IMG/VR virus record: IMGVR_UViG_3300043331_000707
Coordinates: 1-40,951 of that record
Length of the DNA stretch: 40,951 nucleotides
From: a virus
Reading direction: 5' to 3' (one strand)
Positions 33,428 through 40,951 of this stretch are shown here, in pieces (the stretch's first letter is position 1; every line of letters starts with the position of its first letter). The translations under genes were made by a program, and so were the position numbers. Below the pieces are notes generated by a model. The model did not search any database. It was not told the origin of the DNA and saw only the letters and a program-made list of their open reading frames with translations.

Positions 33428-35477
33428 CCGGACGGTGAAGGTCGGTCTCGCCCTCGAAGTCACCCAGTTCAAGCGCGGACGCGTCGAGGCGTCGCAGGAA
33501 ACCAAGCAACTGACCCGCGACGTCAGGGACCTCAACGCCGAAGCGGGCAACACCAAGAAGGCGTTCGCCGAGTCGGCCAAGGAAGTCACCAAGTTCTCCC
33601 GCGACGCCAACGGCCGCCTACACGACAGCAAGGGTCGGTTCGCCAAGGCCGGCAGCGAGGCCGGGGGCGCGTTCGCCAAGGCCGCGTTCGGCCGCTTCGG
33701 CGACCTGTGGCAGCAGGTGCCGCCACAGGTGAAGGCTGGGCTGATCGCGGCTGCCGCCGCTGCGGCTCCGGTCATCGGAGCGACCCTGTCCGCGGGAATC
33801 ACCGCCGGCATCGGCGGTGGGGCGATGGCGGCCGGTATCGCGCTTGCGGCCAGGGATGAGCGGATCAAGGCGGCCGGCAAGAGCCTCGGCGAGCACATGC
33901 TGTCGTCGCTGACGTTCGCCGCCCAGCCGTTCATCAACCCGGTGCTGCGGGCGATCGGCATCATGCGCGCCGAGTTCGACGCCGCCGGCGCCGACATCCG
34001 CGCCATCTTCTTCGCCGCGTCCAAGTATGTGGAGCCCCTCGCCCGGGGCTTCGCCGGGCTGATCCGCAACGCCCTGCCGGGCATCGTCAAGGCCATCCAA
34101 CGCGCCCAACCACTGATCAACATCCTGTCCCAAGGGCTGCCGAAGATCGGCACCGCACTGGGGAAGATGTTCGACGACATCTCCAAGAACGGCGACGACC
34201 TGGCGATGGCGATGGAGTTCGTCGTCATGTTCATCGAGCGGGCGATCGGGGCCACCGGCAAGTTCCTGAGCGGGCTTACCGCCGCGTTCAGTGTCGTGCT
34301 GGACATCGTCGAGGTAGTCGGCAAGGCCACCGCCTTCATGCCGGACTGGACGCCCATCGGGAAGATGAGCAACCAGGCGTTGGCTGATGTCGAGCGGCTA
34401 CGCGGCGCGGTAGACGCCAGCAAGCAGTCATCCGACGGGGCGGCCGGGTCGAGCTTCAACCTTGCCGAGGCGTTCGGCCTGGTCGGCGGCGAAGCCTCCG
34501 CCGCAGCGCCGAGTGTGTCGAGCTACCGTCAGCAGGTCGAGGAGGCCGGTGCGGCGAATCGGTCGGCGTTCGGCGCGACGACCGACTTCTACCAGGCGCT
34601 TTCCGAAGCGAAGGTAGCCGCCCGGGATGCCGGCAAGGGCATCGACGAACACTCGGCGGCAGGTCGGCGTAACCGGGACGTTCTCGAAGAACTGGCCAAC
34701 ATCACCGCTGAGACGGTGGCGGAGCAGACGGCGCTGACCGGCTCGCAGGGTAAGGCCGCCGAGATGGCTGACGACGGCTGGAAGAAGTTCATGAGGCTGG
34801 CCGACGCGATGGGCGTCGACAAGAAGGAAGCCCACGACCTGGCCGTTCAGCTCGGCCTGATTCCGCCCGTCGTCGACACGAAGGTCAAGGACAACTCGCC
34901 GGCCGCCAAGGCCCGCGCGGAGGCGTTGCGCCGGAAGCTGCTCGAAGTCGACGGCCAGTACAACGCCGCCATCACGGTCACCACCGGCAACGCCTTCGGC
35001 CGCATCGCGGCCCTGCGTGCGGCCCTGCGTAGCCTGCGCGGGGCGACGGTGGACGCGCAGGTCACCGCCAACCAATGGGACAAGGGCCGCAACAACCGGT
35101 GGGGCGGCATCTACGAGCCGGCCCGCAACGGCGTGATGCGGCTGCGCGAGGCCGGCATCCACTCCACCCGCAGCCCGGCCCGGTACGCGTTCGCCGAGCC
35201 GGCCACCGGCGGGGAGCTGTTCGTGCCCAAGCGCGGCAACCCCAAGCGCTCCCTGTCGCTGCTGGACCAGGGCGCGGGCTGGTACGGGCACAGGATCGTG
35301 CCGCAGCAGATGGTCAACCGTTCCACCACCACGCGGATGGTCAACGTCAACGGCGGGATCACCGTTCAGGCCAACACCAGCGGGCGCGAGAACCCGAACC
35401 AGTTGGCCCGCAAGATCGCCCGCGCGATCAACCTGGAGATCGGCCGGGTCGCCGACATGGAGGACCGGACAGGATGA
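33420..35477 (+). CDS. Tape measure protein (685 aa)
   Basis: ATG 33420 with ACGGAGGGCC upstream. Longest tail gene, directly after the frameshifted chaperones. It has N-terminal coiled coil (TKQLTRDVRDLNAEAGNTKK), a hydrophobic Ala/Gly-rich stretch at about 103-140 that could form membrane-inserting helices (LIAAAAAAAPVIGATLSAGI), further helices, and a Gly/Asn/Arg-rich end. It sets tail length and may assist DNA entry. At 685 aa the tail would be roughly 100 nm by the usual 0.15 nm per residue. No lytic domain is seen. Confidence 0.92.
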   Translation: MANRTVKVGLALEVTQFKRGRVEASQETKQLTRDVRDLNAEAGNTKKAFAESAKEVTKFSRDANGRLHDSKGRFAKAGSEAGGAFAKAAFGRFGDLWQQVPPQVKAGLIAAAAAAAPVIGATLSAGITAGIGGGAMAAGIALAARDERIKAAGKSLGEHMLSSLTFAAQPFINPVLRAIGIMRAEFDAAGADIRAIFFAASKYVEPLARGFAGLIRNALPGIVKAIQRAQPLINILSQGLPKIGTALGKMFDDISKNGDDLAMAMEFVVMFIERAIGATGKFLSGLTAAFSVVLDIVEVVGKATAFMPDWTPIGKMSNQALADVERLRGAVDASKQSSDGAAGSSFNLAEAFGLVGGEASAAAPSVSSYRQQVEEAGAANRSAFGATTDFYQALSEAKVAARDAGKGIDEHSAAGRRNRDVLEELANITAETVAEQTALTGSQGKAAEMADDGWKKFMRLADAMGVDKKEAHDLAVQLGLIPPVVDTKVKDNSPAAKARAEALRRKLLEVDGQYNAAITVTTGNAFGRIAALRAALRSLRGATVDAQVTANQWDKGRNNRWGGIYEPARNGVMRLREAGIHSTRSPARYAFAEPATGGELFVPKRGNPKRSLSLLDQGAGWYGHRIVPQQMVNRSTTTRMVNVNGGITVQANTSGRENPNQLARKIARAINLEIGRVADMEDRTG

Positions 35478-36856
35478 CGATCGTCCAGTTCGTCGACGCC
35501 ATCTCCTCCTCGCCGACGGTTCGGCTGAACCTGAACGCGCGGCCGTGGAAGGTGCTCGGCAAGCAGACCCAGGTGGCCCAACCGGAGCTTCGGTACGCGA
35601 CGTCGCAGACGCTGCTCACGGACGGCTCGGTCACCACCGCCGGCGCATACGAAGACCGGGTCATCTCGCTGGCGTTGGAGTTGGTGAACGGCTCCACCAG
35701 CGACGTGCAGAACCTGATGCGCGAGCTGGATCGGCCGGGCAACATCCTCAAGTGGCAGCCCACCGGCGCCACGCACCCGGTGTTCTTCCGCACCAAGCGG
35801 TGCGGGCCGGAAGCCATCGAGGACGTGCTGCCGTTGCAGGACCTCACCCACATCACAGTGGACCTGATCGCCGAGCCTTTCGCGTACGGGCTGAAGGAGA
35901 CCATCGCCACCGCCACGGTCAACAACGACCCGGCCGCGGTGTCCAACGGATGCTTCTTCGACATCGACTCGACGGACCTGCTCGGCGACACGGAAACCCC
36001 GGCGATCTTCAAGTTCGCGTTCGCCAACGTCGAGGACAAGGGCCCGACCGTCATCGCCGTACGGCGGCGGGGAACGCCATCCTCAGCGCCGTTCGTGCTG
36101 CAAGCCGAGTTGATGACCGGCGGCACCGACACCACAATCCAGGCCAACGACGCGGTCATGAGTGGGTCTGGGCAGAACTACATGCGCTGCACGTTCTCCA
36201 CCGTGGCCGCCACCATGACGACGCGGCTGACCAGCTCGACGTTCCCGTCGTCGGCGAGTGTGGACGCCCGCGGCCGGTACGCGGTGTACCTGCGGTGCCG
36301 CAAGTCGTCGTCCGGCGCCGACATCAACGTGCAGTTGGGTCAGTCCACCGGCTCCACCAGCGTTGACCATGACGAGGTGGCGCTGCCGACCACCACTGAC
36401 CGGCGCTGGAAGTTCCTCGGCGTCGCGCAGATCCCGCTCGGCGCCGACCCCGTGTACGACGGCTCCGGGACAGAGTTGGCGGCCCGCGGCAACGTGTTCA
36501 CCATCTCCGCCCAGCGGACCTCCGGTTCGGGGAACCTCGACTTCGACGTGCTGCTGTTCATCCCGTACGAGGACAAACCTTGCGTCGCCTACTGGCCTAC
36601 CTCGTCGGGCCCTACGTACGCGGTGGTCGACGGGGTGCGGATGCAGGCCTACAACCTTGGCGCCAGTGGCGAGATCTACCCGCGCGAGCCAATCAAGGTG
36701 ACGGGGCAGTTCCCATACCTGTCCCCAGGCGTGGACAACCGGGTGTATGTGCTGCTCAACGGCGGCGGGCTGGTGTCGGACACGAAGACCGACACGGTCG
36801 ACGTGACGGTCGAGTACTACCCGCGCTACCGGCATGTGTGGCGGGCCGACACATGA
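35474..36856 (+). CDS. Distal tail/minor tail protein (Dit-like, 460 aa)
   Basis: ATG 35474 overlaps the tape-measure stop by 4 nt. The N-terminal part (RLNLNARPWKVLGKQTQVAQ, then 'RYATSQTLLTDGSVTTAGAY') is like the first minor tail protein of many actinophages, homologous in role to distal tail proteins. The middle (residues about 150-330) reads as beta sandwiches (TVIAVRRRG, YAVYLRCRKSSSG) possibly a carbohydrate-binding module. It would form the ring at the tail tip. Confidence 0.8.
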   Translation: MTIVQFVDAISSSPTVRLNLNARPWKVLGKQTQVAQPELRYATSQTLLTDGSVTTAGAYEDRVISLALELVNGSTSDVQNLMRELDRPGNILKWQPTGATHPVFFRTKRCGPEAIEDVLPLQDLTHITVDLIAEPFAYGLKETIATATVNNDPAAVSNGCFFDIDSTDLLGDTETPAIFKFAFANVEDKGPTVIAVRRRGTPSSAPFVLQAELMTGGTDTTIQANDAVMSGSGQNYMRCTFSTVAATMTTRLTSSTFPSSASVDARGRYAVYLRCRKSSSGADINVQLGQSTGSTSVDHDEVALPTTTDRRWKFLGVAQIPLGADPVYDGSGTELAARGNVFTISAQRTSGSGNLDFDVLLFIPYEDKPCVAYWPTSSGPTYAVVDGVRMQAYNLGASGEIYPREPIKVTGQFPYLSPGVDNRVYVLLNGGGLVSDTKTDTVDVTVEYYPRYRHVWRADT

Positions 36857-38481
36857 TCCCCGTGCCGCTGTCGGTGCGGCTGGAGACCGGCCAAGTCGAC
36901 CTGCACGTCACCAACGAACTGCGCCATCTGAAGTTCAAGCGGGTCGACATGGGCGGGTACGCCTCCGCCGAGCTGGTGATCTCGCGGCCGATCGGGTTGC
37001 TGCCCACCGAGGTCGACTACTTCTCCAAGGTCTACATCTACGGCCTGAGCCACCTGCCCGAGTGGGAGGGCAGGGTCGAGGACCTTGGGACGGAGAGCTC
37101 GGCTGAGGGTGAGGTGTGGCGCATCGCCGCGGTCGGCGGCATGGCCCACGCTTCCGACAGGTCGGTGCCGCTGTACTACGTGTGGCGCGGCCCGGAGGGC
37201 TTCATCAAAGCCCGCTCGGCGTCCGGCGAGCAGCAGAACACCCAGGTCTCCGCAGGTGACGACCCAGGCGGGTCGGGCGAGCAGTCGCTGGTCTTGTCGT
37301 TCCCAACCGGCATGACGGTGCCGACAAATGGCGCATGTACGGCTTACTTCTTGGGCATCGAGAACGCCGGCCAGAACCTCGCCGTCTTTGACTACTCCTG
37401 GGACGCCGGCCTGACGAGCGCCAGTTGGGAGCTGCGCGGCTTCTCCTCAGGGTCCAACGTCGTCCGCACCCAGTCCGCGTCCACCGCCGGCGCCGGGAAC
37501 TCGACGGCCCTGGTCGGAACGGGAGCGTTCGCGTTCGGTGACTCACGGCCCATCTTGCAGTTCCGGTGGACGGGCGCGGCGAGTGGCACGGGCACCTCGG
37601 ACATCGTGTGGGCCAGCTTCAAGGACATCGTGATGGCCACCACCACATACACCAAGTCCGGCACCGAGCAGAGCAGCGGCTACTCCTCGGCGGACAAGCA
37701 GATCCTCGCCTCCACCGTCGTGGCTGACTTGCTCGGCAGGTTGCTGGACCAGTACGACGGCGACACCGCGGAAATCGCCACCACCTCCTACCAGATCAAC
37801 CACCTCGCCTGGCCTGATGGTGTGACCGCACGCGAGGTCCTGGACTACCTCGTCGAGTTGGAACCGGGCTACCGGTGGGAGGTTCTCGAATCCAACTCGG
37901 CCGGCAAGTACCGGTTCCGCTGGGTGCAACGCCCAACCTCTGTGCGGTACGAGGCCGACCTGGAGGCCGGGATCACCATGCCCGCCTCGGCTAATCAGGT
38001 GTTCAACGCGGTCAGCGTGTTCTACACCGACGGGCTCGGGCAGAAGGTCAGCGTCAGGTCGACGTCCACGGTCCCGGATCTCGACGATGCCGGGCTGACC
38101 CGCGAGGCGCGGTTGGACCTGGACAACTCGGCGAACGCCACCGACGCGGCTGAGGCCGGGCAGTCGTTCCTCGAAGAGCACGCCAAGCCGCCGGCGCAGG
38201 GCCGGTTGACGATCGCCAAGCCGATCCACGACCTGACCATGGGCAAGATGGCCCAGCCGTGGGAGATCCAGGCCGGTGAGCTGATCCGTGTCCGCCCACT
38301 GTCCGCGGACCCGTCCGCCATCTCCGCCACCGGCCGGGACGGGCGCAGCGTGTTCCGCATCATCTCGGTCGAGTACGACGCCGACACCGCACAGGCGCTG
38401 CTCGAACTCGACGAGTACAGCCGCGCCACGTCGCGGGCTCTGGCGACCGGCAAGAAGAAGCTCGGTCGCCGTCGACGGTAA
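36853..38481 (+). CDS. Tail-associated minor tail protein (hub/Tal-like, 542 aa)
   Basis: ATG 36853 overlaps the previous stop. The order (after Dit-like) and length fit a baseplate hub. The N-terminus (PLSVRLETGQVDLHVTNELR) is beta, then 'ADLLGRLLDQYDGDTAEIAT', 'RWEVLESNSAGKYRFRWVQR', 'TVPDLDDAGLTREARLDLDN' and a terminal basic stretch (KKKLGRRRR). An inserted segment around 100-260 looks like a beta-sandwich. It probably contacts the cell surface; no enzymatic motif is recognised. Confidence 0.8.
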   Translation: MIPVPLSVRLETGQVDLHVTNELRHLKFKRVDMGGYASAELVISRPIGLLPTEVDYFSKVYIYGLSHLPEWEGRVEDLGTESSAEGEVWRIAAVGGMAHASDRSVPLYYVWRGPEGFIKARSASGEQQNTQVSAGDDPGGSGEQSLVLSFPTGMTVPTNGACTAYFLGIENAGQNLAVFDYSWDAGLTSASWELRGFSSGSNVVRTQSASTAGAGNSTALVGTGAFAFGDSRPILQFRWTGAASGTGTSDIVWASFKDIVMATTTYTKSGTEQSSGYSSADKQILASTVVADLLGRLLDQYDGDTAEIATTSYQINHLAWPDGVTAREVLDYLVELEPGYRWEVLESNSAGKYRFRWVQRPTSVRYEADLEAGITMPASANQVFNAVSVFYTDGLGQKVSVRSTSTVPDLDDAGLTREARLDLDNSANATDAAEAGQSFLEEHAKPPAQGRLTIAKPIHDLTMGKMAQPWEIQAGELIRVRPLSADPSAISATGRDGRSVFRIISVEYDADTAQALLELDEYSRATSRALATGKKKLGRRRR

Positions 38482-38491
38482 GGGAGGGCTG

Positions 38492-39310
38492 ATGGCGACC
38501 TACGCGCCGCAGGTCCTGGAGTGGTTGGCTGACGAGTGGGAGAAGGCGATCCCGTCCGCGGAATGCTCGGGGATCGTCAACGACTCTGGTGACCGAGGCA
38601 AGACCAGCAAGCACTGGTCGCGGCAGGACAACCCGTCCGGGTCCTGGGCGGTGACGCATTCCAAGGACAAACAGGGTCCGTCCAACATGTCCTGCGCGAT
38701 CGACATGTCCATGAATGAAGCGGACATGAAGTTGGTCCACGGCCGGTTCAGGTCGCTGTACAACGCGCGCGCGAGCGACCCGCGGGCCGGGTACGTGGAC
38801 TGCTTCAACGGGTGGGACGGCAACGGTTCGCCCGGGAGGTATGACCTTCCGGCCGGCACGATCTCCACCACCGACGACAGCCACAAGTGGCACGAGCATG
38901 TGGAGTCGTTCTACCTGTACGTCGGCACCGATGAGCAGAGCTGGAAGGCGGCCAGGGCAATCCTGTCCGTGGTCAAGGGCGAGACCGCACAGCAGTGGCT
39001 GGCGGCCGAGGAGGGGGACATGGCGGACTACACCGAGGCCCAGATGAAGGCCTTCCCCTGGCAGTACGTCGGCGGTGGGATCCCGGCCGGCATGAGCACG
39101 TTGGGTGTGCTCAACTACCTGTACAACACGGTAACGGCGCTGTCGACGCAGCTCGCCGAGCTGCGCGAGCAGGTCGACCAGTTGCTCGCCACCGCCGGTG
39201 GGAACGTGGACGTGGCCGCGGTCGTCGCCGCCCTGGAGCCGATCATCCGCGATGCCGTCGCCGACCTCGGCGAGGGCGGCGCGGTGAAGGTCCGCGGCCC
39301 GCAGGACTGA
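38492..39310 (+). CDS. Peptidase-like lytic protein (M15 fold?) with C-terminal coiled coil (272 aa)
   Basis: ATG 38492 with AGGGAGGG at 38480-38487. The N-terminal 145 residues carry S-N-M-S-C-A-I-D-M-S (D71) and D-D-S-H-K-W-H-E-H-V-E (H131, H134, H136), resembling the zinc ligands and order of M15/VanY D,D-peptidases, which cut peptidoglycan cross-bridges. The pattern is not the full HxxGxAxD, so this is tentative. A coiled coil (TVTALSTQLAELREQVDQLL) and an acidic tail follow. It is an endolysin or tail-tip enzyme; it lies between hub and membrane proteins. Confidence 0.68.
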   Translation: MATYAPQVLEWLADEWEKAIPSAECSGIVNDSGDRGKTSKHWSRQDNPSGSWAVTHSKDKQGPSNMSCAIDMSMNEADMKLVHGRFRSLYNARASDPRAGYVDCFNGWDGNGSPGRYDLPAGTISTTDDSHKWHEHVESFYLYVGTDEQSWKAARAILSVVKGETAQQWLAAEEGDMADYTEAQMKAFPWQYVGGGIPAGMSTLGVLNYLYNTVTALSTQLAELREQVDQLLATAGGNVDVAAVVAALEPIIRDAVADLGEGGAVKVRGPQD

Positions 39311-39313
39311 TCC

Positions 39314-39347
39314 CCGGTGCTACGGGGTTACCAGACTGTAGTACCGG
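39314..39347 (+). terminator. Hairpin after the peptidase gene
   Basis: Stem CCGGTGCTAC (39314-39323) with GTAGTACCGG (39338-39347, one G-T pair) and a 14-nt loop, starting 4 nt after the stop. It is terminator-like or an mRNA stabiliser. Confidence 0.6.
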
Positions 39348-39363
39348 AAGGGCAGGCCAGTGC

Positions 39364-39624
39364 GTGACCGCCAAGCTGATCCCCGCGATCCGCGACATCG
39401 TGTGCCTGGGGCTCGGGTCGTTCGGGTTCATATGGCAGGTGACCCACGGCGCCGAGCTGGTGCTGATGACCGGCTGCATTCTGGTGTTGGGCGGCCCGGC
39501 CGTGATGGCGGCGTGGCCGCTGGCCGGGAGTACGCCGGCCAGTGGGTCGTCGCCGCCGTCTCCGCCGCAGCCGCAGCCGCGGCCATCGCCGTCACCATCG
39601 CCACCCGGGGCGGGTGAGCCGTGA
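39364..39624 (+). CDS. Two-TM membrane protein with Pro/Ser tail (86 aa)
   Basis: GTG 39364. Two hydrophobic helices (DIVCLGLGSFGFIWQV at about 11-26 and LVLMTGCILVLGGPAVMAAW at about 33-52) are followed by a Pro/Ser-rich tail of about 30 residues. Position after the peptidase gene and two transmembrane segments make it a holin or antiholin candidate. No family is recognised. It is coupled to the next gene. Confidence 0.7.
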   Translation: MTAKLIPAIRDIVCLGLGSFGFIWQVTHGAELVLMTGCILVLGGPAVMAAWPLAGSTPASGSSPPSPPQPQPRPSPSPSPPGAGEP

Positions 39625-39839
39625 CTGGCCCCGGCAAATGGTCGAGGCTCGTGTTCGTGGTGACCGTCCTGGCGCTCGTGTTGTCCGGCATCTGGTACAC
39701 GAACTATGTGCAGCGGGAGTCTGAACGCAAATGGTGCGGCATCTTAGGGATCCTCACCGACGGGCCTGCGCCGACGACTGAGCGCGGCCGGGTGACGTTG
39801 CAGGAGATGCGGAAACTCCGCGCCGACTTTGGCTGCTAG
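39621..39839 (+). CDS. Single-TM protein near lysis genes (72 aa)
   Basis: GTG 39621 overlaps the previous stop by 4 nt. A transmembrane helix at residues 9-27 (LVFVVTVLALVLSGIWYTNY) is followed by an external domain with a W-C-G-I-L motif and an 'E-M-R-K-L-R-A-D-F-G-C' end. This small protein type (one TM, two Cys, C-terminal 'LR...gC') is widespread beside actinophage lysis genes. A spanin-like or holin-accessory role is suggested but unproven. Confidence 0.72.
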   Translation: MTGPGKWSRLVFVVTVLALVLSGIWYTNYVQRESERKWCGILGILTDGPAPTTERGRVTLQEMRKLRADFGC

Positions 39840-39855
39840 TTGAAAAGTCATGCGA

Positions 39856-39926
39856 TGCGGGCGTGGTGGAGAGGTACCACGCGGGCCTCATAAGCCCGAG
39901 AGGCCGTTCGAATCGGACGCCCGCTA
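39856..39926 (+). tRNA. trnM: tRNA-Met (anticodon CAT)
   Basis: The sequence folds as a tRNA: acceptor GCGGGC (39857-39862) with GCCCGC (39919-39924), D stem GTGG/CCAC, anticodon stem CGGGC/GCCCG with loop CTCATAA (anticodon CAT), and T loop TTCGAAT with stem pairs CCG/CGG. Positions 1 and 72 look unpaired, the T stem has a mismatch, and the D loop is short, so it is somewhat divergent. CAT could be elongator Met, initiator, or Ile2 after lysidine modification. The CCA tail is not encoded. Confidence 0.82.
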
Positions 39927-39929
39927 CGA

Positions 39930-39969
39930 AACCCCGGCTCGGGCTTGGACGGAGACCCGGGCCGGGGTT
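39930..39969 (+). terminator. Long hairpin after tRNA gene
   Basis: A 14-bp stem (AACCCCGGCTCGGG at 39930-39943 with 39956-39969, one G-T pair) and a 12-nt loop start 3 nt after the tRNA. It is terminator-like and may define the tRNA 3' precursor. Confidence 0.68.
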
Positions 39970-40001
39970 CTCCGTCCCTTGCTCCGTCGAAGGAGAAGCC
40001 G

Positions 40002-40250
40002 ATGAACGACTACTTCACCTCGCTGATAAGAACCTGGGTGCCGCTCGGCGTCGGCGCGGTCCTGTCGTGGCTGGCGTCGCTCGGCCTGGAGCTCGGCGCT
40101 GAGGCGGAGGTTGGGCTGGTGACGTTCGGCACCGCGCTGGTCACCGGCATCTACTACCTGATCGTGCGCGCGCTGGAGGAGCAGTGGCCGGCGTTCGGCA
40201 AGCTCCTCGGCAAGAAGGCCCTGCCGGTGTACGCGCACCCGGATCGGTAG
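40002..40250 (+). CDS. Holin-like membrane protein (82 aa)
   Basis: ATG 40002 with AAGGAG at 39990-39995. Two transmembrane helices (WVPLGVGAVLSWLASLGLEL at about 12-31; EVGLVTFGTALVTGIYYLIV at about 36-55) and a conserved-looking C-terminus (RALEEQWPAFGKLLGKKALP). Proteins of this kind ('...YYl.vR.lE...p..g.lLG') are the typical actinophage holins. It would perforate the membrane at lysis. It is the last + strand gene seen. Confidence 0.78.
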   Translation: MNDYFTSLIRTWVPLGVGAVLSWLASLGLELGAEAEVGLVTFGTALVTGIYYLIVRALEEQWPAFGKLLGKKALPVYAHPDR

Positions 40251-40270
40251 TCCGCCAGTCTTTTTGAGCA

Positions 40271-40322
40271 CCCCGTCCTGCCCACCGGCAACCCCCCGTG
40301 GCCGGAAGAAGGCAGGGCGGGG
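40271..40322 (+). terminator. Hairpin after holin-like gene
   Basis: Stem CCCCGTCCTGCC (40271-40282) with GGCAGGGCGGGG (40311-40322, one T-G pair); loop 28 nt. It follows a TTTTT tract at 40261-40265. Confidence 0.55.
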
Positions 40323-40332
40323 CTAACGGGGG

Positions 40333-40374
40333 AGCGCCCCGCACCTTCGGCTTCGGCCGGGGATGCGGGGCGCT
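40333..40374 (+). terminator. Second hairpin, terminator-like
   Basis: A perfect 11-bp stem AGCGCCCCGCA (40333-40343) with 40364-40374, loop 20 nt, followed by TCTGCGTCTTT. It probably ends the late transcript. Confidence 0.65.
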
Positions 40375-40479
40375 TCTGCGTCTTTGCGTCCCATTTCGTT
40401 GCGCAGCTTGCGACGAAGCCGGGACGTGGGCGATGGTGGACGGGCGACCTCCAAGTTGCTGTCTGCTGGTCCAGACATG

Positions 40480-40513
40480 ACAGCGCCCCACCTCTGTAGA
40501 GGTGGGGCGCTGT
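40480..40513. terminator. Bidirectional intrinsic terminator
   Basis: A perfect 16-bp stem (40480-40495 with 40498-40513; ACAGCGCCCCACCTCT and its complement) has only a 2-nt loop, followed by TTT on the right side and preceded by C-A-T-G-A on the left. It sits between convergent transcription units, so it can serve both strands. Confidence 0.78.
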
Positions 40514-40571
40514 TTGGCGTCCACGATGTGCCCGCGAGGACGCCCCTCGACCGGCTGGCGGGCCGGGAGCT

Positions 40572-40688
40572 TCAGCGCATTAGCGTCGCTACCAGGGTGG
40601 CGAAGCCTGTGGGGTTGGTGGCGATGAACGCGGCGACGGCGACGAAGGGCGCGACGGCGGCGAGGGAGACGATCTGCCAGGTCTGCAT
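40572..40688 (-). CDS. Tiny membrane peptide (38 aa)
   Basis: On the minus strand, ATG at 40688 is preceded by GGAGTTTGACC (Shine-Dalgarno GGAG). The product MQTWQIVSLAAVAPFVAVAA, then F-I-A-T-N-P-T-G-F-A-T-L-V-A-T-L-M-R, is one long hydrophobic helix with a polar break. Small one-helix peptides at prophage or phage ends are often missed. The function is unknown. A terminator lies just downstream. Confidence 0.55.
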   Translation of the reverse strand: MQTWQIVSLAAVAPFVAVAAFIATNPTGFATLVATLMR

Positions 40689-40743
40689 GGTCAAACTCCG
40701 TGTAGTCAGGGGATCACGGTCCAGTGTGGATGGGTGGCGCAAC

Positions 40744-40929
40744 TCAGACGAACGGACCGACGGGCCGTAACGTCGCCAAATGGATGGTCACAGTCGCCCA
40801 AGCGTCGTCGATGCAGTGGTCCGGTTGGCAGGATGCGCATCGTTCGCCTCGGGCGTGCGCGGCGCGGATCTGCTCCGCCGCCCAGTGCAGCGAGATCACC
40901 GTCTCCGGGTCCGGCTCGGTGCTCTTCAC
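40744..40929 (-). CDS. Small zinc-finger-like protein on minus strand, 5' end open
   Basis: GTG at 40929 gives 61 aa, but the frame stays open to the window edge with a protein-like extension (DGERWAAV before KSTEPDPETV), so the gene may begin outside. It carries C-A-S-C-Q-P-D-H-C near the middle, a three-Cys/His cluster, then W-A-T-V-T-I-H-L. It is similar in style to the small zinc proteins of the left half. It is the first minus-strand gene from the right. Confidence 0.62.
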   Translation of the reverse strand: MKSTEPDPETVISLHWAAEQIRAAHARGERCASCQPDHCIDDAWATVTIHLATLRPVGPFV

Positions 40930-40951
40930 GGCCGCCCAGCGTTCTCCGTCC

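Larger units (their letters stand above)
40251..40571. other. Non-coding convergence region (321 nt)
   Basis: No credible gene is seen on either strand. It contains three hairpins (40271-40322, 40333-40374, 40480-40513) and separates the rightward late operon from leftward genes. The composition stays G+C-rich. Confidence 0.7.

Noticed and set aside
39856-39926. tRNA gene as a prophage attachment site
   Set aside because: No integrase and no duplicated tRNA 3' segment are visible in the window; a phage-encoded tRNA fits better.
40298-40480. Small + strand ORF downstream of the holin-like gene
   Set aside because: It spans a terminator hairpin and translates to low-complexity Gly/Arg/Cys sequence, with no ribosome-binding site.

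Overview
This window is almost entirely the genome, or a large part of it, of a tailed double-stranded DNA bacteriophage or prophage of a G+C-rich actinobacterium. The evidence is direct. There is a complete late module in canonical siphovirus order: small and large terminase, portal, MuF-like protein, scaffold, capsid, head-tail connectors, tail tube, frameshifted tail chaperones, tape measure, distal tail proteins, lysis-type genes. The early half holds actinobacteria-specific families: a WhiB-like protein, a DUF397 protein and an Rv2179c-type exoribonuclease. The base composition is strongly G+C-rich and GTG starts are very common. Micromonosporaceae, Streptomyces relatives or Pseudonocardiaceae are plausible hosts, but the sequence alone does not decide this.

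Left half (1-16.1 kb): about fifty tightly packed genes, all on the + strand, most coupled by 1-11 nt stop/start overlaps (ATGA, GTGA, TGATG). Recognisable members are an ERF recombinase, two HNH nucleases, WhiB, a winged-helix replisome-organizer-like protein carrying 12-bp-spaced direct repeats (candidate origin), a ribbon-helix-helix protein coupled to a DUF397 protein, and a DEDDh exoribonuclease. Four consecutive small membrane proteins lie at 2.4-3.8 kb. An unusual number of tiny proteins carry paired Cys/His motifs (putative zinc knuckles). Between 12.3 and 13.7 kb five genes begin with the same short CCTAACC-containing tag.

Switch region (16.1-18.85 kb): an extended -10 promoter candidate and alternative hairpins are followed by three HNH genes, a MerR/excisionase-type DNA-binding protein and two diverged copies of a small protein flanking part of the HNH cluster. 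Non-coding segments rich in inverted repeats lie immediately upstream of the terminase. This is where a cos site and late promoter would be expected.

Late half (18.85-40.25 kb): packaging, capsid, connector and tail genes, with G+C-richer third codon positions than the left half. Special features are a capsid protein with an extra beta-rich segment, a GH26-like glycoside hydrolase and a large ConA/LamG-like protein with nine 20-residue repeats inserted among the head-tail connector genes, a classical C-CCA-AAC frameshift site in the tail chaperone genes, an M15-peptidase-like lytic protein, three small membrane proteins (holin candidates), and a tRNA-Met(CAT) gene. The right end (40.25-40.95 kb) holds terminators and two small genes on the minus strand, converging on the late operon. 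No integrase, phage repressor, DNA polymerase, primase or replicative helicase is visible, so the phage either relies on the host or encodes these outside the window.
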